A stretch of DNA of 64,000 nt, from positions 3,224,001-3,288,000 of the forward strand of contig NZ_CP066796.1 in assembly GCF_017161565.1 (NCBI RefSeq). The letters are read 5' to 3'. Positions 23,581 through 34,790 of the stretch are shown here, in pieces. The number at the start of each line of letters is the position of its first letter. The stretch's first letter is position 1. A program made the position numbers and the translations under genes. Under the pieces are notes generated by a model, which was given only the letters and a program-made list of their open reading frames with translations, was not told where the DNA came from and made no database searches. The DNA comes from Erwinia amylovora. Its GTDB lineage: Bacteria; Pseudomonadota; Gammaproteobacteria; Enterobacterales; Enterobacteriaceae.

Positions 23581-23610
23581 AAAAAAAGGGCCGGAAAATC
23601 CGGCCCTTTG
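23581..23610 (-). terminator. Terminator of the hfl operon
   Basis: On the minus strand AAAGGGCCGG pairs with CCGGCCCTTT around ATTTT-like loop, followed by a run of seven T residues. It lies 17 bases after the hflC stop. Confidence 0.85.
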
Positions 23611-23627
23611 ACTATGATAGCAAATGA

Positions 23628-24632
23628 TTAACGTGTGGTGGTAGCAGGACTTTTCATAAAGCGGAAGAAGTCGCTATCCGGGCTGAGCACCATCACATCC
23701 TGGTTGCTTTTGAAACTGTTGTCATAGGCACGCAGACTGCGTACGAAAGCATAGAAGTCCGGGTCCTTGCTGAACGCATCGGCAAACAGTTTTGCCGCTT
23801 CAGCATCACCTTCACCCTGAGTAATCAGCGCCTGACGGCGGGCTTCTGCCAGCGTGTGCTCAACCTCGTAATCCGCCTGTGCACGAACTTTAGCCGCTTC
23901 TTCCGCCCCCTGAGCACGCTGGCTGCGGGCAACAGATTCACGCTCGGCGCGCATACGTGCATAGATGGCGTCAGAAACTTCGGTCGGCAGGTTAATCTGC
24001 TTGATACGCACGTCAACGACCTGAATACCCAACGCAGCCATGCTGTTCGGGTTGATAGCGGGTTCGTTACTGTTGGTCTCCCGCTCAACGCGCTTGGCGA
24101 CTGAGGCAATCGCATCATCGGCGGCCGGCGTCGCGACATCATCATCCTGGCCCACGCTGCCGGTATTCAGCGCATCGCGTACGTCTGTAGTCAGACGGCC
24201 ACGGGAATCGGTGACGATATCCTTGACATCCAGACGACCAATCTCAGAACGCAGACGGTCACTGAACTTACGTTTCAGCAGGACTTCAGCCTGAGAAACA
24301 TCACCGCCGCCGGTGGCGAGATAGTAACGGCTGAAATCGCTAACGCGCCATTTGATGTAGGAATCTACGATCAGATCTTTCTTCTCTTTGGTGACGAAGC
24401 GATCGGCCTGGTTATCCATGGTCTGGATACGCGCATCGAGTGACTTCACCGACTCCAGGAATGGGATCTTGAAATGCAAACCTGGCGCGTACACCAGCGG
24501 TTTATTCTCGTTATCTCGCAGAACTTTGCCGAAGCGCATGACAATGCCGCGCTGGCCTTCCTGCACGACAAACATTGACGTGTACAGCACCATCAGCACA
24601 ACAATCAATACAACGATTAATGGCTTACGCAT
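23628..24632 (-). CDS. hflC: HflC, regulator of FtsH protease
   Basis: A 334-residue SPFH/band-7 protein with an N-terminal membrane anchor (about 5-22, IVVLIVVLMVLYTSMFVV) and a large periplasmic body. With HflK it forms a cage around FtsH hexamers and modulates membrane-protein degradation. Begins 3 bases after the hflK stop. Length equals E. coli HflC. Confidence 0.97.
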   Translation of the reverse strand: MRKPLIVVLIVVLMVLYTSMFVVQEGQRGIVMRFGKVLRDNENKPLVYAPGLHFKIPFLESVKSLDARIQTMDNQADRFVTKEKKDLIVDSYIKWRVSDFSRYYLATGGGDVSQAEVLLKRKFSDRLRSEIGRLDVKDIVTDSRGRLTTDVRDALNTGSVGQDDDVATPAADDAIASVAKRVERETNSNEPAINPNSMAALGIQVVDVRIKQINLPTEVSDAIYARMRAERESVARSQRAQGAEEAAKVRAQADYEVEHTLAEARRQALITQGEGDAEAAKLFADAFSKDPDFYAFVRSLRAYDNSFKSNQDVMVLSPDSDFFRFMKSPATTTR

Positions 24633-24635
24633 CGC

Positions 24636-25889
24636 TTACTCTCTCCCTTCGCGCTGGGTATCGGAACGCTGAGCATTCACCCGGCGCTGATCCATAATGT
24701 CGTCCGGACTGAACGACGAACTGCTGTTGGCGCGTTCGTTGCTGTCAGAAGCAGGAGGCAGACGCAGCAGACGGCTGCTTCCATCCTGTGCATTGCCGGT
24801 TGATGCGCCAGCCTGACCACGCATCAGCTGGTCCAGCGGCAGCACCATCAGGTTGCTGCCCTTATCGTTAACCAGCACCTTACGGGTATGGCCCAGTACG
24901 CGTTCCATGGTTTCGATATACAGGCGTTCCCGCGTAATCTGCGGTGCTGCTTTATATTCCGGCAGGATACGGGCAAAGCTGTCCACTTCACCCTGCGCTT
25001 CCAGAGTGACGCGGGCTTTATAGGCACGGGCCTTTTCCAGAATGCCCTGCGCATCACCACGGGCACGCGGCAGTTTGTCGTTAGCATAGGCTTCGGCTTC
25101 ACGCACCGACTGCTCGCGGTTTTCACGCGCGGCAATCGCATCATCGAAGGATGCTTTAACATCTTCCGGTGGGCGCGCCGTCTGGAAGTTAACGTCCAGC
25201 AGGGTAATGCCCATATCGTAAGGACGGATGGTTTCCTCCAGCTCACGCTGCGTATCGCTACGCACCACGGTGCGGCCTTCGGTCAGAATGCGATCCATGG
25301 TCGAACGACCGATCACGCCACGCAGTGCGCTATCAGTTGCCTGACGCAGACTGTCATCAGCGCTGGTCACGGCAAACAGATAGCGTTCAGGGTTGGTCAC
25401 GCGGTACTGAACGTTCATTTCAACACGTACCACATTCTCATCCGAGGTAAGCATGGTGCCGGAGGCAGACAGCTCGCGCACCGATTCCACGTTCACCGCA
25501 CGCACCCGATCAATAAACGTCGGTTTCCAGTTGAGCCCCGGCTCAACCAGGTGGCTGAATTTACCAAAGCGCGTTACCACGCCCCGTTCAGCCTCTTTGA
25601 TGGTATAGAAGCCGCTGGCGGCCCAGATAACCACTGCGGCCACAGCCACAATGCCAACCAGTCGTCCGCCATTTCCAGCGGCGCGCGGTGTACCGCCATT
25701 GCCGCCACCGCCTTTTTTACCACCGCCCAGGCCACCAAGCTTATTGCTCAGTTTACGGAAGATATCGTCCAAATCAGGTGGCGCTTTGTCGCGCCCCCCT
25801 TTATTTCCCCCAGAGTTGCCGCCTTGATTATTGCTGCTTCCCCACGGGTCGCGGTCCTGTCCGTTATTTCCGGGCTGATTCCACGCCAT
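24636..25889 (-). CDS. hflK: HflK, regulator of FtsH protease
   Basis: A 417-residue partner of HflC. Glycine-, asparagine- and aspartate-rich cytoplasmic N-terminus (MAWNQPGNNGQDRDPWGSS onward, about 1-75), one membrane helix (about 78-97, LVGIVAVAAVVIWAASGFY), then the SPFH domain and a coiled-coil region; the C-terminal tail is low-complexity. Stop and hflC start are 3 bases apart, so the pair is cotranslated. Confidence 0.97.
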   Translation of the reverse strand: MAWNQPGNNGQDRDPWGSSNNQGGNSGGNKGGRDKAPPDLDDIFRKLSNKLGGLGGGKKGGGGNGGTPRAAGNGGRLVGIVAVAAVVIWAASGFYTIKEAERGVVTRFGKFSHLVEPGLNWKPTFIDRVRAVNVESVRELSASGTMLTSDENVVRVEMNVQYRVTNPERYLFAVTSADDSLRQATDSALRGVIGRSTMDRILTEGRTVVRSDTQRELEETIRPYDMGITLLDVNFQTARPPEDVKASFDDAIAARENREQSVREAEAYANDKLPRARGDAQGILEKARAYKARVTLEAQGEVDSFARILPEYKAAPQITRERLYIETMERVLGHTRKVLVNDKGSNLMVLPLDQLMRGQAGASTGNAQDGSSRLLRLPPASDSNERANSSSSFSPDDIMDQRRVNAQRSDTQREGRE

Positions 25890-26006
25890 GTTTATACTCC
25901 ATTAATAGTGTGTGCGGTGGTACCCCAAAAAGGGATACACATGTCAGGCAAAATCAGGCTGCGTCCCGCCACTGCGCGCGAGCCTCGCTGCCGGGACATA
26001 GCCTTG

Positions 26007-27287
26007 TTAAACAATGTAATCCACCAGCTCTGGTTCCTGTTTACACAGGCGACGCCAGTCGACAATCGGCATACGTATCTGCAATCCCAGGCTGCCATCC
26101 TCTTCGTTCCACTCTTTCTCTATCGCCCGCAGTTGGTAAAAACGACTGCGCAGCCGTCCGGCTGCTGGCGGCAGACGTAACTCAAACTGCGCAATCTCAC
26201 CGGCCAGACGCTCGGTCAGCGCCTGAAACAGCAGCGGAATGCCTTCTCCGGTTTGCGCGGAAAGCCATACCCTGACAGGCAGATTTTCTTCATCACGATC
26301 GATACGCGGTACGAAGCCGTCCAGCATATCGATTTTGTTCATCACCAGCAGGCTGGGGATGTCATCGGATTCTATCTCTTCCAGAACCACATTGACCGCG
26401 TCGATGTTCTCTTCGATCCGCAGATCCGCTGCATCAACGATGTGCAGCAACAGAGCGGCTTCACGGGTCTCCTGCAGCGTGGCTTTAAATGCAGCCACCA
26501 GGTCATGCGGCAAATGGCGGATAAAGCCGACGGTATCCGCCAGTACCACTTCGCCGACATCGGCAACATCAACACGACGCAGCGTTGGATCGAGCGTGGC
26601 AAACAGCTGGTCGGCTGCGTAAACCTCCGCCGAGGTTAAGCGATTAAACAGCGTGGATTTACCCGCATTGGTATAACCTACCAGCGACACGGTCGGCACA
26701 TCCGCTTTGTTACGTGCCTGTCTGCCCTGCTCGCGCTGTTTTGACACGCGCTCAAGGCGGGAAAGGATCAGGGTGATACGGTTACGCAGTAATCGACGGT
26801 CGGTTTCCAGCTGGGTCTCACCGGGGCCACGCAGACCGATTCCGCCTTTCTGGCGTTCGAGGTGCGTCCAGCCGCGTACCAGACGCGTGGCAAGATGGCG
26901 CAGCTGGGCCAGCTCCACCTGCAACTTCCCTTCATGGGTACGGGCGCGTTGAGCGAAAATGTCCAGGATCAGCCCGGTGCGATCGATAACCCGGCACTCG
27001 CACAGCGCTTCAAGATTGCGTTCCTGTGCCGGACTCAAGGCGTGATCGAACAGCACCACCGTGGCACCGCTCTCTTTTACCGCATCGGCAATTTCTACCG
27101 CCTTTCCTTCACCGACAAAATACTTGGGGTGAGGCGCTTTACGGCTGCCGGTCACGACACGCAGCGCTTCAACACCGGCGGACGAAACCAGGGTTTCAAA
27201 TTCCTGTAGATCATCCGTATCTTTGTCTTGAGAAAAATAGATGTGCACCAGAACGGCCTGCTCACCGGCATCATAACGGTCAAACAA
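26007..27287 (-). CDS. hflX: HflX, ribosome-associated GTPase
   Basis: A 426-residue GTPase that splits stalled or heat-damaged ribosomes. N-terminal HflX nucleotide-binding domain (about 1-180) with the signature [15 protein letters not shown], then the G domain: G1 [10 protein letters not shown]3 [15 protein letters not shown]4 NKIDML. A C-terminal domain follows. Between hfq (230 bases upstream) and hflK (117 bases downstream), the E. coli order. Confidence 0.97.
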   Translation of the reverse strand: MFDRYDAGEQAVLVHIYFSQDKDTDDLQEFETLVSSAGVEALRVVTGSRKAPHPKYFVGEGKAVEIADAVKESGATVVLFDHALSPAQERNLEALCECRVIDRTGLILDIFAQRARTHEGKLQVELAQLRHLATRLVRGWTHLERQKGGIGLRGPGETQLETDRRLLRNRITLILSRLERVSKQREQGRQARNKADVPTVSLVGYTNAGKSTLFNRLTSAEVYAADQLFATLDPTLRRVDVADVGEVVLADTVGFIRHLPHDLVAAFKATLQETREAALLLHIVDAADLRIEENIDAVNVVLEEIESDDIPSLLVMNKIDMLDGFVPRIDRDEENLPVRVWLSAQTGEGIPLLFQALTERLAGEIAQFELRLPPAAGRLRSRFYQLRAIEKEWNEEDGSLGLQIRMPIVDWRRLCKQEPELVDYIV

Positions 27288-27517
27288 ACTTAAAACCTCT
27301 CAATACCTTGTTAAACCTGCTGCGCGTTGGCCACACTGCGTCAATATCAGATTCAGGATGCGCGTCCGGTTTAAAGAACGGCGTTTTGTATGGCCTCACG
27401 CCATATCAGCTGCGCGATGTGGAAAATCAGACGATATGTCATTACCACTTGGAGGTACTGCCAGGACGGGGGTCCGGGACACAAAGACTCCCCGTCGTGG
27501 AGGAACGGTCACGCTGG

Positions 27518-27829
27518 TTATTCGGCGTCAGCACTGTCTTGCTGAGGCTGAGAAGAAGGCGCCTGATTGCTACTGCTATGGTGATAGTTGTTGCTACCGC
27601 CACCGGTATTATTGCTATGATGAGAAACCGGACGGGACGGAACAACGGTAGAAATAGCGTGCTTATACACCATCTGACTAACCGTATTTTTCAAAAGAAT
27701 TACAAACTGGTCAAACGACTCGATCTGGCCCTGCAGTTTGATACCATTTACTAAATAAATCGAAACCGGAACACGTTCGCGACGCAATGCGTTTAAGAAC
27801 GGGTCTTGTAATGATTGCCCCTTAGCCAT
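27518..27829 (-). CDS. hfq: Hfq, RNA chaperone
   Basis: A 103-residue Sm-fold hexamer subunit that pairs small RNAs with mRNAs. Sm1 is at about 8-50 ([35 protein letters not shown]) and Sm2 includes VYKHAIST. The unstructured tail is rich in His, Ser, Asn and Gln, as is usual in enterobacteria. In E. amylovora Hfq is required for type III secretion and virulence. Here hfq is 102 bases behind miaA in the conserved operon. Confidence 0.98.
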   Translation of the reverse strand: MAKGQSLQDPFLNALRRERVPVSIYLVNGIKLQGQIESFDQFVILLKNTVSQMVYKHAISTVVPSRPVSHHSNNTGGGSNNYHHSSSNQAPSSQPQQDSADAE

Positions 27830-27931
27830 TCTGTCTTTTCCTTATATGCTTGTTGTTTGTAACTTGAGAACCATGCGGTTCGAAATACAACGAAAAAAAT
27901 TTGCGCAAAGTAATGTACCAATTGTACACAA

Positions 27932-28882
27932 TCACCCAGGCTTCGCACTAAGAACCTGTAGCACTCTGCTATACGCCGCATCAGGTTGTTCGCTATCAAG
28001 CCAGTGAACATCTTTCCAGCCGCGTAGCCAGGTCATCTGGCGCTTAGCTAACTGTCGGGTGGCACAAACTCCCCGATAAACCATGTCATCGTAGTTAATT
28101 TCACCCGATAAATATGACCACATCTGGCGGTAACCAACGCAACGAACGGAAGGCATTTCCGTATGCAAATCACCTCGTGCAAAGAGCGCCCGAGCCTCCG
28201 CTTCAAATCCTGACGCCAGCATCTGGTGAAAACGCTGCTCGATGCGCTGGTGGATCAGTTCGCGGCTCGCCGGAGCGATAGCAAATTGTGAAACATCATA
28301 CGGCAGAGCCTGACCCGACGTTTTTATCAGTTCGGTTAAAGTTTTACCCGAAATAAAAAAAACTTCCAGTGCTCGCGAGAGTCTCTGCGGATCATTCGGA
28401 TGAATACGATGGGCCGCAACGGGATCTATATCACATAACTGCCGATGTAGAGCTTGCCAACCGGCTTCGCGCGCCATTTGCTCTATACGCTGACGAACTT
28501 CCGGATCGGCCGAGGGCAGCGGCGATAATCCTTCCAGTAACGCCTTGTAATAGAGCATTGTGCCGCCAACAAGCAGCGGAATATTGCCACGCCGGGTAAT
28601 CTCCGCCATTTCTGCCAGCGCATCGCGACGAAATTCGGCGGCCGAATAGGCCTCTGAAGGGTCGCGGATATCCAGCAGGCGATGGGGTGCAAGCGCCTGT
28701 TCTTGTGCAGAGGGTTTAGCGGTGCCAATATCCATACCACGATAGATCAGCGCCGAATCAACGCTAATCAGCTCTACCGGCAGCGCCTGGCGTAGTGCAA
28801 TCGCCAGAGCGGTCTTGCCGGAGGCCGTCGGCCCCATCAAAAATATGGCCTTAGGCAGGCCAGCCGTGGATTGTTCACTCAT
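27932..28882 (-). CDS. miaA: MiaA, tRNA dimethylallyltransferase
   Basis: Adds dimethylallyl to N6 of A37 in tRNAs reading codons that start with U. 316 residues. P-loop GPTASGKT at 17-24, then [17 protein letters not shown] (tRNA and DMAPP site) and [14 protein letters not shown]. It overlaps the mutL end by 8 bases, so the two are translationally linked. Confidence 0.97.
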   Translation of the reverse strand: MSEQSTAGLPKAIFLMGPTASGKTALAIALRQALPVELISVDSALIYRGMDIGTAKPSAQEQALAPHRLLDIRDPSEAYSAAEFRRDALAEMAEITRRGNIPLLVGGTMLYYKALLEGLSPLPSADPEVRQRIEQMAREAGWQALHRQLCDIDPVAAHRIHPNDPQRLSRALEVFFISGKTLTELIKTSGQALPYDVSQFAIAPASRELIHQRIEQRFHQMLASGFEAEARALFARGDLHTEMPSVRCVGYRQMWSYLSGEINYDDMVYRGVCATRQLAKRQMTWLRGWKDVHWLDSEQPDAAYSRVLQVLSAKPG

Positions 28883-30716
28883 GGTTCAGGGCGTTCATCG
28901 CCATTTCAATATCGACGTTTTGTAATAATCCGGAAGGTGGTGATTTCACCAGCTGCGGGCAAAGTCTTTCGACTTCTGCCAGCAGGGTAATCGCCTGCGA
29001 ATGATTCCAGTGCTGATGCTCAGATGCCGACTGACGCGCCAGCCACTGCGCCAGCTGATATGCTGTAACCTCTTGATGACGCGCCAAATACCCTAGCATT
29101 TCTGGAATCAAGTTTTGTAAATTTTGTTGGCGTAACGGTAAAGGCACGGCGCGCAGCATCACGTGATGCGCATCAAACAGCAGGTCAATGCCCATCTGAT
29201 TCAGTAAAGCGTTGCAGCGGCTCCCGGCGTCACGTTCGGCCTTCTCCAGCTTCAGCCGTAGCGGAATCAATAACGGCTGCGGTTTCAGCCCCTCACTGCC
29301 GGGTTCCAGCTGCGCCTGTTTCAGCCAGCGCGCGGCCACCGCCAGCGCCAGCAGCGCCAAACTATTCTTAGCTTCAAGCAGCGCGTACTGTTGCTGAACC
29401 ACCGTCAGCACACGGCCAAAGCTATGCGTATGCCCGCTTAGCGGAGGCTCTTTGTTCTGCGTTGCGGATGCAGGTGCAGTCTGCGGTTCTTCACTGCGCG
29501 CGGGCGTTTGCAGCAGCTGTTGATAGACCGCACCTTCACGCTTTTGATACACCGGTTCCTGACGCTGCCAGCTGCCACCGCCGGTTAACGCCGGACGTGG
29601 GGCAGCGGCGGGGGCTGTGGCTGGGGTAGAGAAGTGGTTGCCTCCCGCCGCCTGGCGGTTCTCCGGCTGCCAGCGTTCAGCGGGCTGAACAGTGGCGATT
29701 TCCGGCAGCGTCTCTGCTCCGCTTTCCTGTAACACGCTAACCACGCCCTGATAAATAAAGTCGTGCACCAGCCGCGACTGATGGAAGCGCACCTCATGTT
29801 TGGCCGGATGGACGTTAACATCCACCTGGTGCGGGTCGATTTCCAGATAAAGCACGTACGCCGGCTGATGCCGATCTCCCAGCTTGTCCTGATAGGCTTG
29901 ACGGATGGCATGATTGATCAGGCGGTCACGCATCATGCGGCCATTAACATAACAATATTGCAGTTCGCTTAACGTTTTAGAACCCACCGGATCCGCCACC
30001 CAGCCGTGCAGATTCAGCTCACTATGCTGCCAGGCAATTTTCAGGGCGTGAGTGAGAAAGGCGGTGCCGCAGATGGCACCAAGACGACGCTCACGCTGAC
30101 CGTCATCGCTCACGGCGCGATATTGCCGTACCAGCTTGCCGTTGTGACTGAGCGAAATGGCCACGTCAAAACGCGCCAGCGCAATGCGCCGGATAATCTC
30201 ATCAATATGGGTGAATTCGGTTTTCTCAGTGCGCATGAATTTGCGCCGCGCCGGGGTATTGTAAAACAGATCCAGCACTTCAAGCGTGGTTCCCACCGGG
30301 TGCGCGGCTGGCTTAACGGTCACCGCCTGATCGCGACCTTCCGCATAGGCCTGCCAGGCTTCACTTTGCGCTTCAGTACGCGAAGTCAGCGTCAGACGAG
30401 ATACCGAGCTGATACTGGCCAGCGCTTCGCCGCGAAAGCCGAGGCTGATAATCGCCTCCAGGTCATCCAGGCTGGCGATTTTACTGGTTGCATGACGGGC
30501 TAATGCCATCGCCAGTTCGCCTTTATCGATCCCGCAGCCGTTATCACGAATACGGATCAGCCTGGCCCCGCCCTTTTCGATGTCGATATCAATGCGCGTG
30601 GCCCCGGCATCCAGGCTATTTTCCACCAGCTCCTTCACCACCGACGCCGGGCGTTCTACCACCTCACCGGCGGCGATCTGGTTAGCAAGCTGCGGCGGTA
30701 AGACCTGAATGGGCAT
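28875..30716 (-). CDS. mutL: MutL, DNA mismatch repair ATPase
   Basis: A 613-residue GHKL ATPase that couples MutS recognition to MutH nicking. N-terminal motifs: I ([16 protein letters not shown]), II (IRDNGCGI) and III ([13 protein letters not shown]). A variable Pro/Gln/Ala-rich linker spans about 340-420, followed by the C-terminal dimerisation domain, which lacks the endonuclease motif, as expected in a MutH-containing lineage. Begins 14 bases after amiB. Confidence 0.97.
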   Translation of the reverse strand: MPIQVLPPQLANQIAAGEVVERPASVVKELVENSLDAGATRIDIDIEKGGARLIRIRDNGCGIDKGELAMALARHATSKIASLDDLEAIISLGFRGEALASISSVSRLTLTSRTEAQSEAWQAYAEGRDQAVTVKPAAHPVGTTLEVLDLFYNTPARRKFMRTEKTEFTHIDEIIRRIALARFDVAISLSHNGKLVRQYRAVSDDGQRERRLGAICGTAFLTHALKIAWQHSELNLHGWVADPVGSKTLSELQYCYVNGRMMRDRLINHAIRQAYQDKLGDRHQPAYVLYLEIDPHQVDVNVHPAKHEVRFHQSRLVHDFIYQGVVSVLQESGAETLPEIATVQPAERWQPENRQAAGGNHFSTPATAPAAAPRPALTGGGSWQRQEPVYQKREGAVYQQLLQTPARSEEPQTAPASATQNKEPPLSGHTHSFGRVLTVVQQQYALLEAKNSLALLALAVAARWLKQAQLEPGSEGLKPQPLLIPLRLKLEKAERDAGSRCNALLNQMGIDLLFDAHHVMLRAVPLPLRQQNLQNLIPEMLGYLARHQEVTAYQLAQWLARQSASEHQHWNHSQAITLLAEVERLCPQLVKSPPSGLLQNVDIEMAMNALNHE

Positions 30717-30730
30717 TGAATATCCTTAGG

Positions 30731-32389
30731 TTATGAGGTGGGTATGGTCAGCGTCTGCCCCAGCATCACATTCTGTGACTTCAGCTTATTCGCCTGCTGG
30801 ACAGCCTGTGGACTGACGCCGTAATGGGCGGCAATGGCCGTCAACGAGTCACCGCTCACCACTTTGTGCTTTACTGACTTTTCACGCTTTGCCACGCTCG
30901 CGACCTTGCTTGCTGCCGGGACTTTCAGGCGCTGCCCCACCCATACCACGTCATTTTTAAGGTGATTCATCCCGCGAAGAGTCGCCATGCTGACGCCGTA
31001 ATGTGCCGCAATGCCGGACAGCGTTTCCCCGCGTTTCACCACATGGCGCTGGCTCGCCCCTGCATAGGACAGGCTGGCCGCTGGCGGATCCGCTTCTGGT
31101 TCAACCGCCGCTGCGGGCTGCAACGGTCGGTTTTCCTCCTTTGGGAAAGATTGCAGCGGGTGCGCCAGGAAATAGTTGCGCAAGCCTTTATATATCGACT
31201 CGGCAATCTTCTGCTGGTAAGCGCTGCTGCCCAGCAGCCGCTCCTCCGAAGGGTTACTGATAAAGCCGGTTTCTACCAGCAGTGAGGGAATATCCGGCGA
31301 GCGCAGAACGCCCAGGCTGGCATGTTCCGGTCTACGCTTATGCAGCGCGCCCACACGCTGCAGCTGCCCGATCACTTTTATTGCCACATCATAACCCACC
31401 CGCTGCGAGTGGCCGAATTGCAAGTCCAGCACTGCCTGGCTCAGATACGGATCCATCTGGCTGTTGGCCAGCAGATCTCCGGCACCGCCCAGCAGCTCGG
31501 ACTGCTTCTCATGCTGCTCCAGCCAGCCCGCCATTTCGCTATTGGCACGGCGGTTAGACAGCACCCAGACCGAGGCACCGGAAGCGTTGCGAGCAGGCGC
31601 AGCGTCTGCGTGGATGGAAACCAGTAAATTGGCATTTTGCTTACGCGCCACGTCCGAACGACCCATCACGGAGATAAAATAGTCACCTTCACGGGTCATT
31701 ACCCCTCTAAACATCGGGTCGGCATTCAGCAACGCCCTTAATTTGCGGGCAATGGCAATGGTGACGTTTTTTTCTTTCAGACCGCCGCCGCCAACCGCGC
31801 CGGGATCCTGCCCGCCGTGTCCGGCATCAATGGCGACAATCACCGTATCGTTGCTGCTGCGCGCCCGGCGCGGACGTGCCACCTCATCACCGCTGCTGAC
31901 ACGGGTCACGCGATCCTCGTCGAACGGACTTTTGGGCGAACTGGCCGCACGCGAAATAACGTTGCCGCTGGCGTTTACGCTGCGGCTGGCCGCGAGTGCG
32001 GGCTGGTTGCCGGTGATAGTAAACACCACCTTGTAACGGCCGTCGCGCCGGGTAACCGCGCGGGTTTTGCCGCGACGGGTCAGGTCAAAGACCAGGCGAA
32101 TGCTTTGGCTGTCTTTTGCCGTACTGGCACGAATACGTTTAACAATGTTGTCGCCGCTGAAATCCAGCGGCAACCCGCGCACAATGGCGCTCTGGCGAAT
32201 ATCCAGCACGACGCGTTCCGGATTGTGCAGCGGGAAAAAGGCATAAACTGGCTGACCGGCAAAGCTCAGAGTGATCTGCGCTTCGTTGCTGCCGTTAGAA
32301 ACGTTGATATCTGACAAATTGGCGGCTACAGCAGCGAACGAGCAGCAGAACAGCGCCAGCAGCCAGCAGCACATCAGGCGCCGCATCAT
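30731..32389 (-). CDS. amiB: AmiB, N-acetylmuramoyl-L-alanine amidase with two LysM domains
   Basis: A 552-residue periplasmic zinc amidase that splits septal peptidoglycan under control of EnvC/FtsEX. Signal peptide ([14 protein letters not shown]), AMIN targeting domain (about 25-125), amidase_3 domain (about 185-405; [12 protein letters not shown] with the first zinc His, [16 protein letters not shown]), then two C-terminal LysM repeats (about 455-498 and 507-552). E. coli AmiB (445 residues) has none, so the cell-wall-binding tail is extra. The ATG overlaps the tsaE stop by 4 bases. Confidence 0.95.
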   Translation of the reverse strand: MMRRLMCCWLLALFCCSFAAVAANLSDINVSNGSNEAQITLSFAGQPVYAFFPLHNPERVVLDIRQSAIVRGLPLDFSGDNIVKRIRASTAKDSQSIRLVFDLTRRGKTRAVTRRDGRYKVVFTITGNQPALAASRSVNASGNVISRAASSPKSPFDEDRVTRVSSGDEVARPRRARSSNDTVIVAIDAGHGGQDPGAVGGGGLKEKNVTIAIARKLRALLNADPMFRGVMTREGDYFISVMGRSDVARKQNANLLVSIHADAAPARNASGASVWVLSNRRANSEMAGWLEQHEKQSELLGGAGDLLANSQMDPYLSQAVLDLQFGHSQRVGYDVAIKVIGQLQRVGALHKRRPEHASLGVLRSPDIPSLLVETGFISNPSEERLLGSSAYQQKIAESIYKGLRNYFLAHPLQSFPKEENRPLQPAAAVEPEADPPAASLSYAGASQRHVVKRGETLSGIAAHYGVSMATLRGMNHLKNDVVWVGQRLKVPAASKVASVAKREKSVKHKVVSGDSLTAIAAHYGVSPQAVQQANKLKSQNVMLGQTLTIPTS

Positions 32390-32862
32390 GCTTCACCCCG
32401 TTCAGCGGCAATGCGCTGCACCATCACCTCACCGACCGGCGAACAGGCGCGCAGCACAGCTTCACGCGCATGGCCCTGGTAACTGAGATGCAGTTCCAGA
32501 TCGGGTTCAGGCAGCACGCCTGCGCCCTGCTGCGGCCACTCCACCAGGCACACGCTGTCAGGGCCGAAGTAATCACGTATGCCCATAAACTCCAGTTCTT
32601 CCGGGTCAGACAGGCGATAAAGATCGAAGTGGTACACACGGCGATCGGCCAACATATAAGGCTCGACCAGGGTATAAGTCGGGCTTTTCACGTTGCCCTG
32701 ATGACCAAGCGCCTGCAAGAATCCCCGGCTAAAGGTGGTTTTACCCGCTCCCAGGGAACCGTAAAGATAGAGAGTCGCCGCGCCTTCACAGGTGCGGGCC
32801 AGGCTGGCACCCAATTCAAGGGTTGCTGCTTCATCGGGCAATGCAATTACACAGGTCTTCAT
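32386..32862 (-). CDS. tsaE: TsaE, tRNA threonylcarbamoyladenosine ATPase
   Basis: A 158-residue P-loop ATPase (GSLGAGKT at 35-42) that, with TsaB and TsaD, completes t6A37 synthesis on ANN-decoding tRNAs. [10 protein letters not shown] and [17 protein letters not shown] are family signatures. Overlaps nnr by 4 bases upstream and amiB by 4 bases downstream, so three genes are tightly coupled. Confidence 0.97.
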   Translation of the reverse strand: MKTCVIALPDEAATLELGASLARTCEGAATLYLYGSLGAGKTTFSRGFLQALGHQGNVKSPTYTLVEPYMLADRRVYHFDLYRLSDPEELEFMGIRDYFGPDSVCLVEWPQQGAGVLPEPDLELHLSYQGHAREAVLRACSPVGEVMVQRIAAERGEA

Positions 32863-34379
32863 TCTTTCGTATTCAAGATCTCAGGATTGACAAACAAATA
32901 CAGCGCGGAGAAGAGATCGGTAGCCAACATGCCGCGTGTACCACGGCGTTGTGCCACCGCATCAGCTGCCGCGCCATGCGCTACGCATCCTGCACAGGCG
33001 GCATCGAACGGTGGAAGCTTTTGCCCCGCCAGGCTGCCGATGATACCAGATAACACATCTCCCATCCCCCCGCTGGCCATCCCGGCGTTACCAACGTCAG
33101 CGAATGCCAACTTGTCCCCGCCTGCAATCAGCGTACCGGCACCTTTCAGCACCACCACGCCGCCATAACGTTTGACCAGCCGGCGTACCGCCAGTAAGCG
33201 GTCACTCTCAATTTCAGCGGTTTTGACATTTAACAATCGGGCTGCTTCACCGGGATGTGGCGTAATGATTCGATTTTGACGTTTATCGGGGCTGATTGCC
33301 AGCAGGTTAAGCGCATCAGCGTCCCAAAGCATGGTTTTCTGCGAGTTTTCTACCTTCTTCAGCGCTTCCTTACCCCATTGCCCCTGCCCCAGCCCCGGGC
33401 CAATAACAATCACATCCGCCCACTCCAGCCCGGCATCGAGAGTTGAGCGGCTCAGTCCCTGTACCATTAGCTCGGGGCGCGCGGTGAGCAGCGGGCCGAT
33501 ATTCTCTTTGTGAGTAAGTACTCGCACCATCCCTGATCCGCTGCGCAGTGCCGCTTCTGCCGTCATACGAATGGCACCTGCCGTGCCGTGGTCACCACCA
33601 ATCACCAGCAACCGACCCTGATCGCCTTTATGCGAGGTAGGACGGCGCGATGGCAGCCAGTTTGCCAGATGGCTGGCATCATAGCGCGCCATCGGTGCTG
33701 ATTGAGTGGCCAGCCACGGCTGCAGGCCAAGACTGTGATGGTGCAGCTGCCCAACGCAATCACGCGCCTTACCCGTCAGCAGGCCCGGTTTAAGGGCTAT
33801 AAACGTGAGCGTATGCGAAGCATGTATCACCGATCCTGGCGTTGTGCCGTTAGCAGCCACTAACCCAGATGGAATATCCAGCGAGAAAATCGGCGCGGGA
33901 TGGCAGTTGGCCTGGGCGATCAGCGCAGCATAAGCCGCTGCTGGCGCACGATTCAGCCCGGTACCTAGCAGGGCATCGACAATCAGATCTGTCGGTGCAG
34001 GCCAGGCAATCGCCGCATCATGAATCACACCACCTGCCGCCAGCCATGCCTCACGCGCCTGCTGCGCCTCTTTCGGCAGGGATTGACTGCCTTCTACGGC
34101 AACCAGCGTTACCGCCAGTCCGGCTGACTGTGCCAGCCGGGCCACAATGTAACCATCCCCACCGTTGTTGCCGTGCCCACAAAGGATCAGCCAGTGTTGC
34201 GCGGCTGGCCATTGCTTACGCAGCATATTAAAAGCCGCCTCTCCGGCGCGCTGCATCAGTTCAAACAGGGTTATCCCAAGGCAGTCGGCTCCTTGTTGCT
34301 CTATGTGCGTCAACGCTTCCGCTGGCCAGACAGAATCAGGCAAACTGGCGTGGTCGTTTTGCAGGTTCAGGTGATTCAT
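32859..34379 (-). CDS. nnr: Nnr (YjeF), bifunctional NAD(P)HX epimerase and dehydratase
   Basis: Repairs hydrated NAD(P)H. The N-terminal YjeF_N epimerase domain (about 1-215) contains [17 protein letters not shown] and ALLGTGL; the C-terminal ADP/ATP-dependent dehydratase (about 230-500) contains [31 protein letters not shown] and [16 protein letters not shown]. 506 residues, near E. coli (515). The start codon overlaps, on the opposite strand, the start codon of the dead queG at 34378, the same arrangement as in E. coli. Confidence 0.96.
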   Translation of the reverse strand: MNHLNLQNDHASLPDSVWPAEALTHIEQQGADCLGITLFELMQRAGEAAFNMLRKQWPAAQHWLILCGHGNNGGDGYIVARLAQSAGLAVTLVAVEGSQSLPKEAQQAREAWLAAGGVIHDAAIAWPAPTDLIVDALLGTGLNRAPAAAYAALIAQANCHPAPIFSLDIPSGLVAANGTTPGSVIHASHTLTFIALKPGLLTGKARDCVGQLHHHSLGLQPWLATQSAPMARYDASHLANWLPSRRPTSHKGDQGRLLVIGGDHGTAGAIRMTAEAALRSGSGMVRVLTHKENIGPLLTARPELMVQGLSRSTLDAGLEWADVIVIGPGLGQGQWGKEALKKVENSQKTMLWDADALNLLAISPDKRQNRIITPHPGEAARLLNVKTAEIESDRLLAVRRLVKRYGGVVVLKGAGTLIAGGDKLAFADVGNAGMASGGMGDVLSGIIGSLAGQKLPPFDAACAGCVAHGAAADAVAQRRGTRGMLATDLFSALYLFVNPEILNTKE

Positions 34380-34761
34380 GTCGCATCCTCTCGATTTACA
34401 TCAATCTGACTTTAACATTAATCACTTTAGCGGGTTAAACCAGACCATGCTGGCCGGGAATGCAACCGGTTACGCTGCGGCGGGGCAACGCATGCGCTAA
34501 CAGGCTGCCCGCATGCTTAAAAAACTGCATCAGGGGAATAATCTGCGTTTTTGCGCCGGGCAATATCGCCCGAAAATATCGCGTAATGGTTTTGAACAGC
34601 GGGTGAGACCACAGCCGTTCAGGGATGCAGGGGGTGAAACGGGCTGGATAACGCACCATTAAGGCGTCACTACAGAAGAGAATAACCGGCTCCGCAGAAA
34701 GGCAGCTTCAACGACTGGTACGATGGGGAGAAAAAGGGATAATTCTGACGTCCGACCTTGT
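34378..34761 (+). pseudogene. queG: queG remnant (epoxyqueuosine reductase)
   Basis: Divergent from nnr, at the conserved queG position. ATG at 34378 opens MSHPLDLHQ, matching the E. coli QueG start MSEPLDLNQ, then similarity ends. At about 34513 LKKL followed by RFCAG, and near 34640 GETGW, weakly match the middle of QueG; at 34699-34736 QLQRLVRWGEKG matches the C-terminal QRLVRVIEKG. The pieces are in the right order and orientation but in different frames, with stops, and total under 400 bases against about 1140. The iron-sulfur cysteine clusters are gone. Confidence 0.72.
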
Positions 34762-34790
34762 AACGGCACGGATTTTATTCGCTGATAAAC

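Noticed and set aside
34435..34659. 74-codon minus-strand open frame near nnr
   Set aside because: It is antisense to the queG remnant, has no convincing ribosome-binding site and resembles no family I know.
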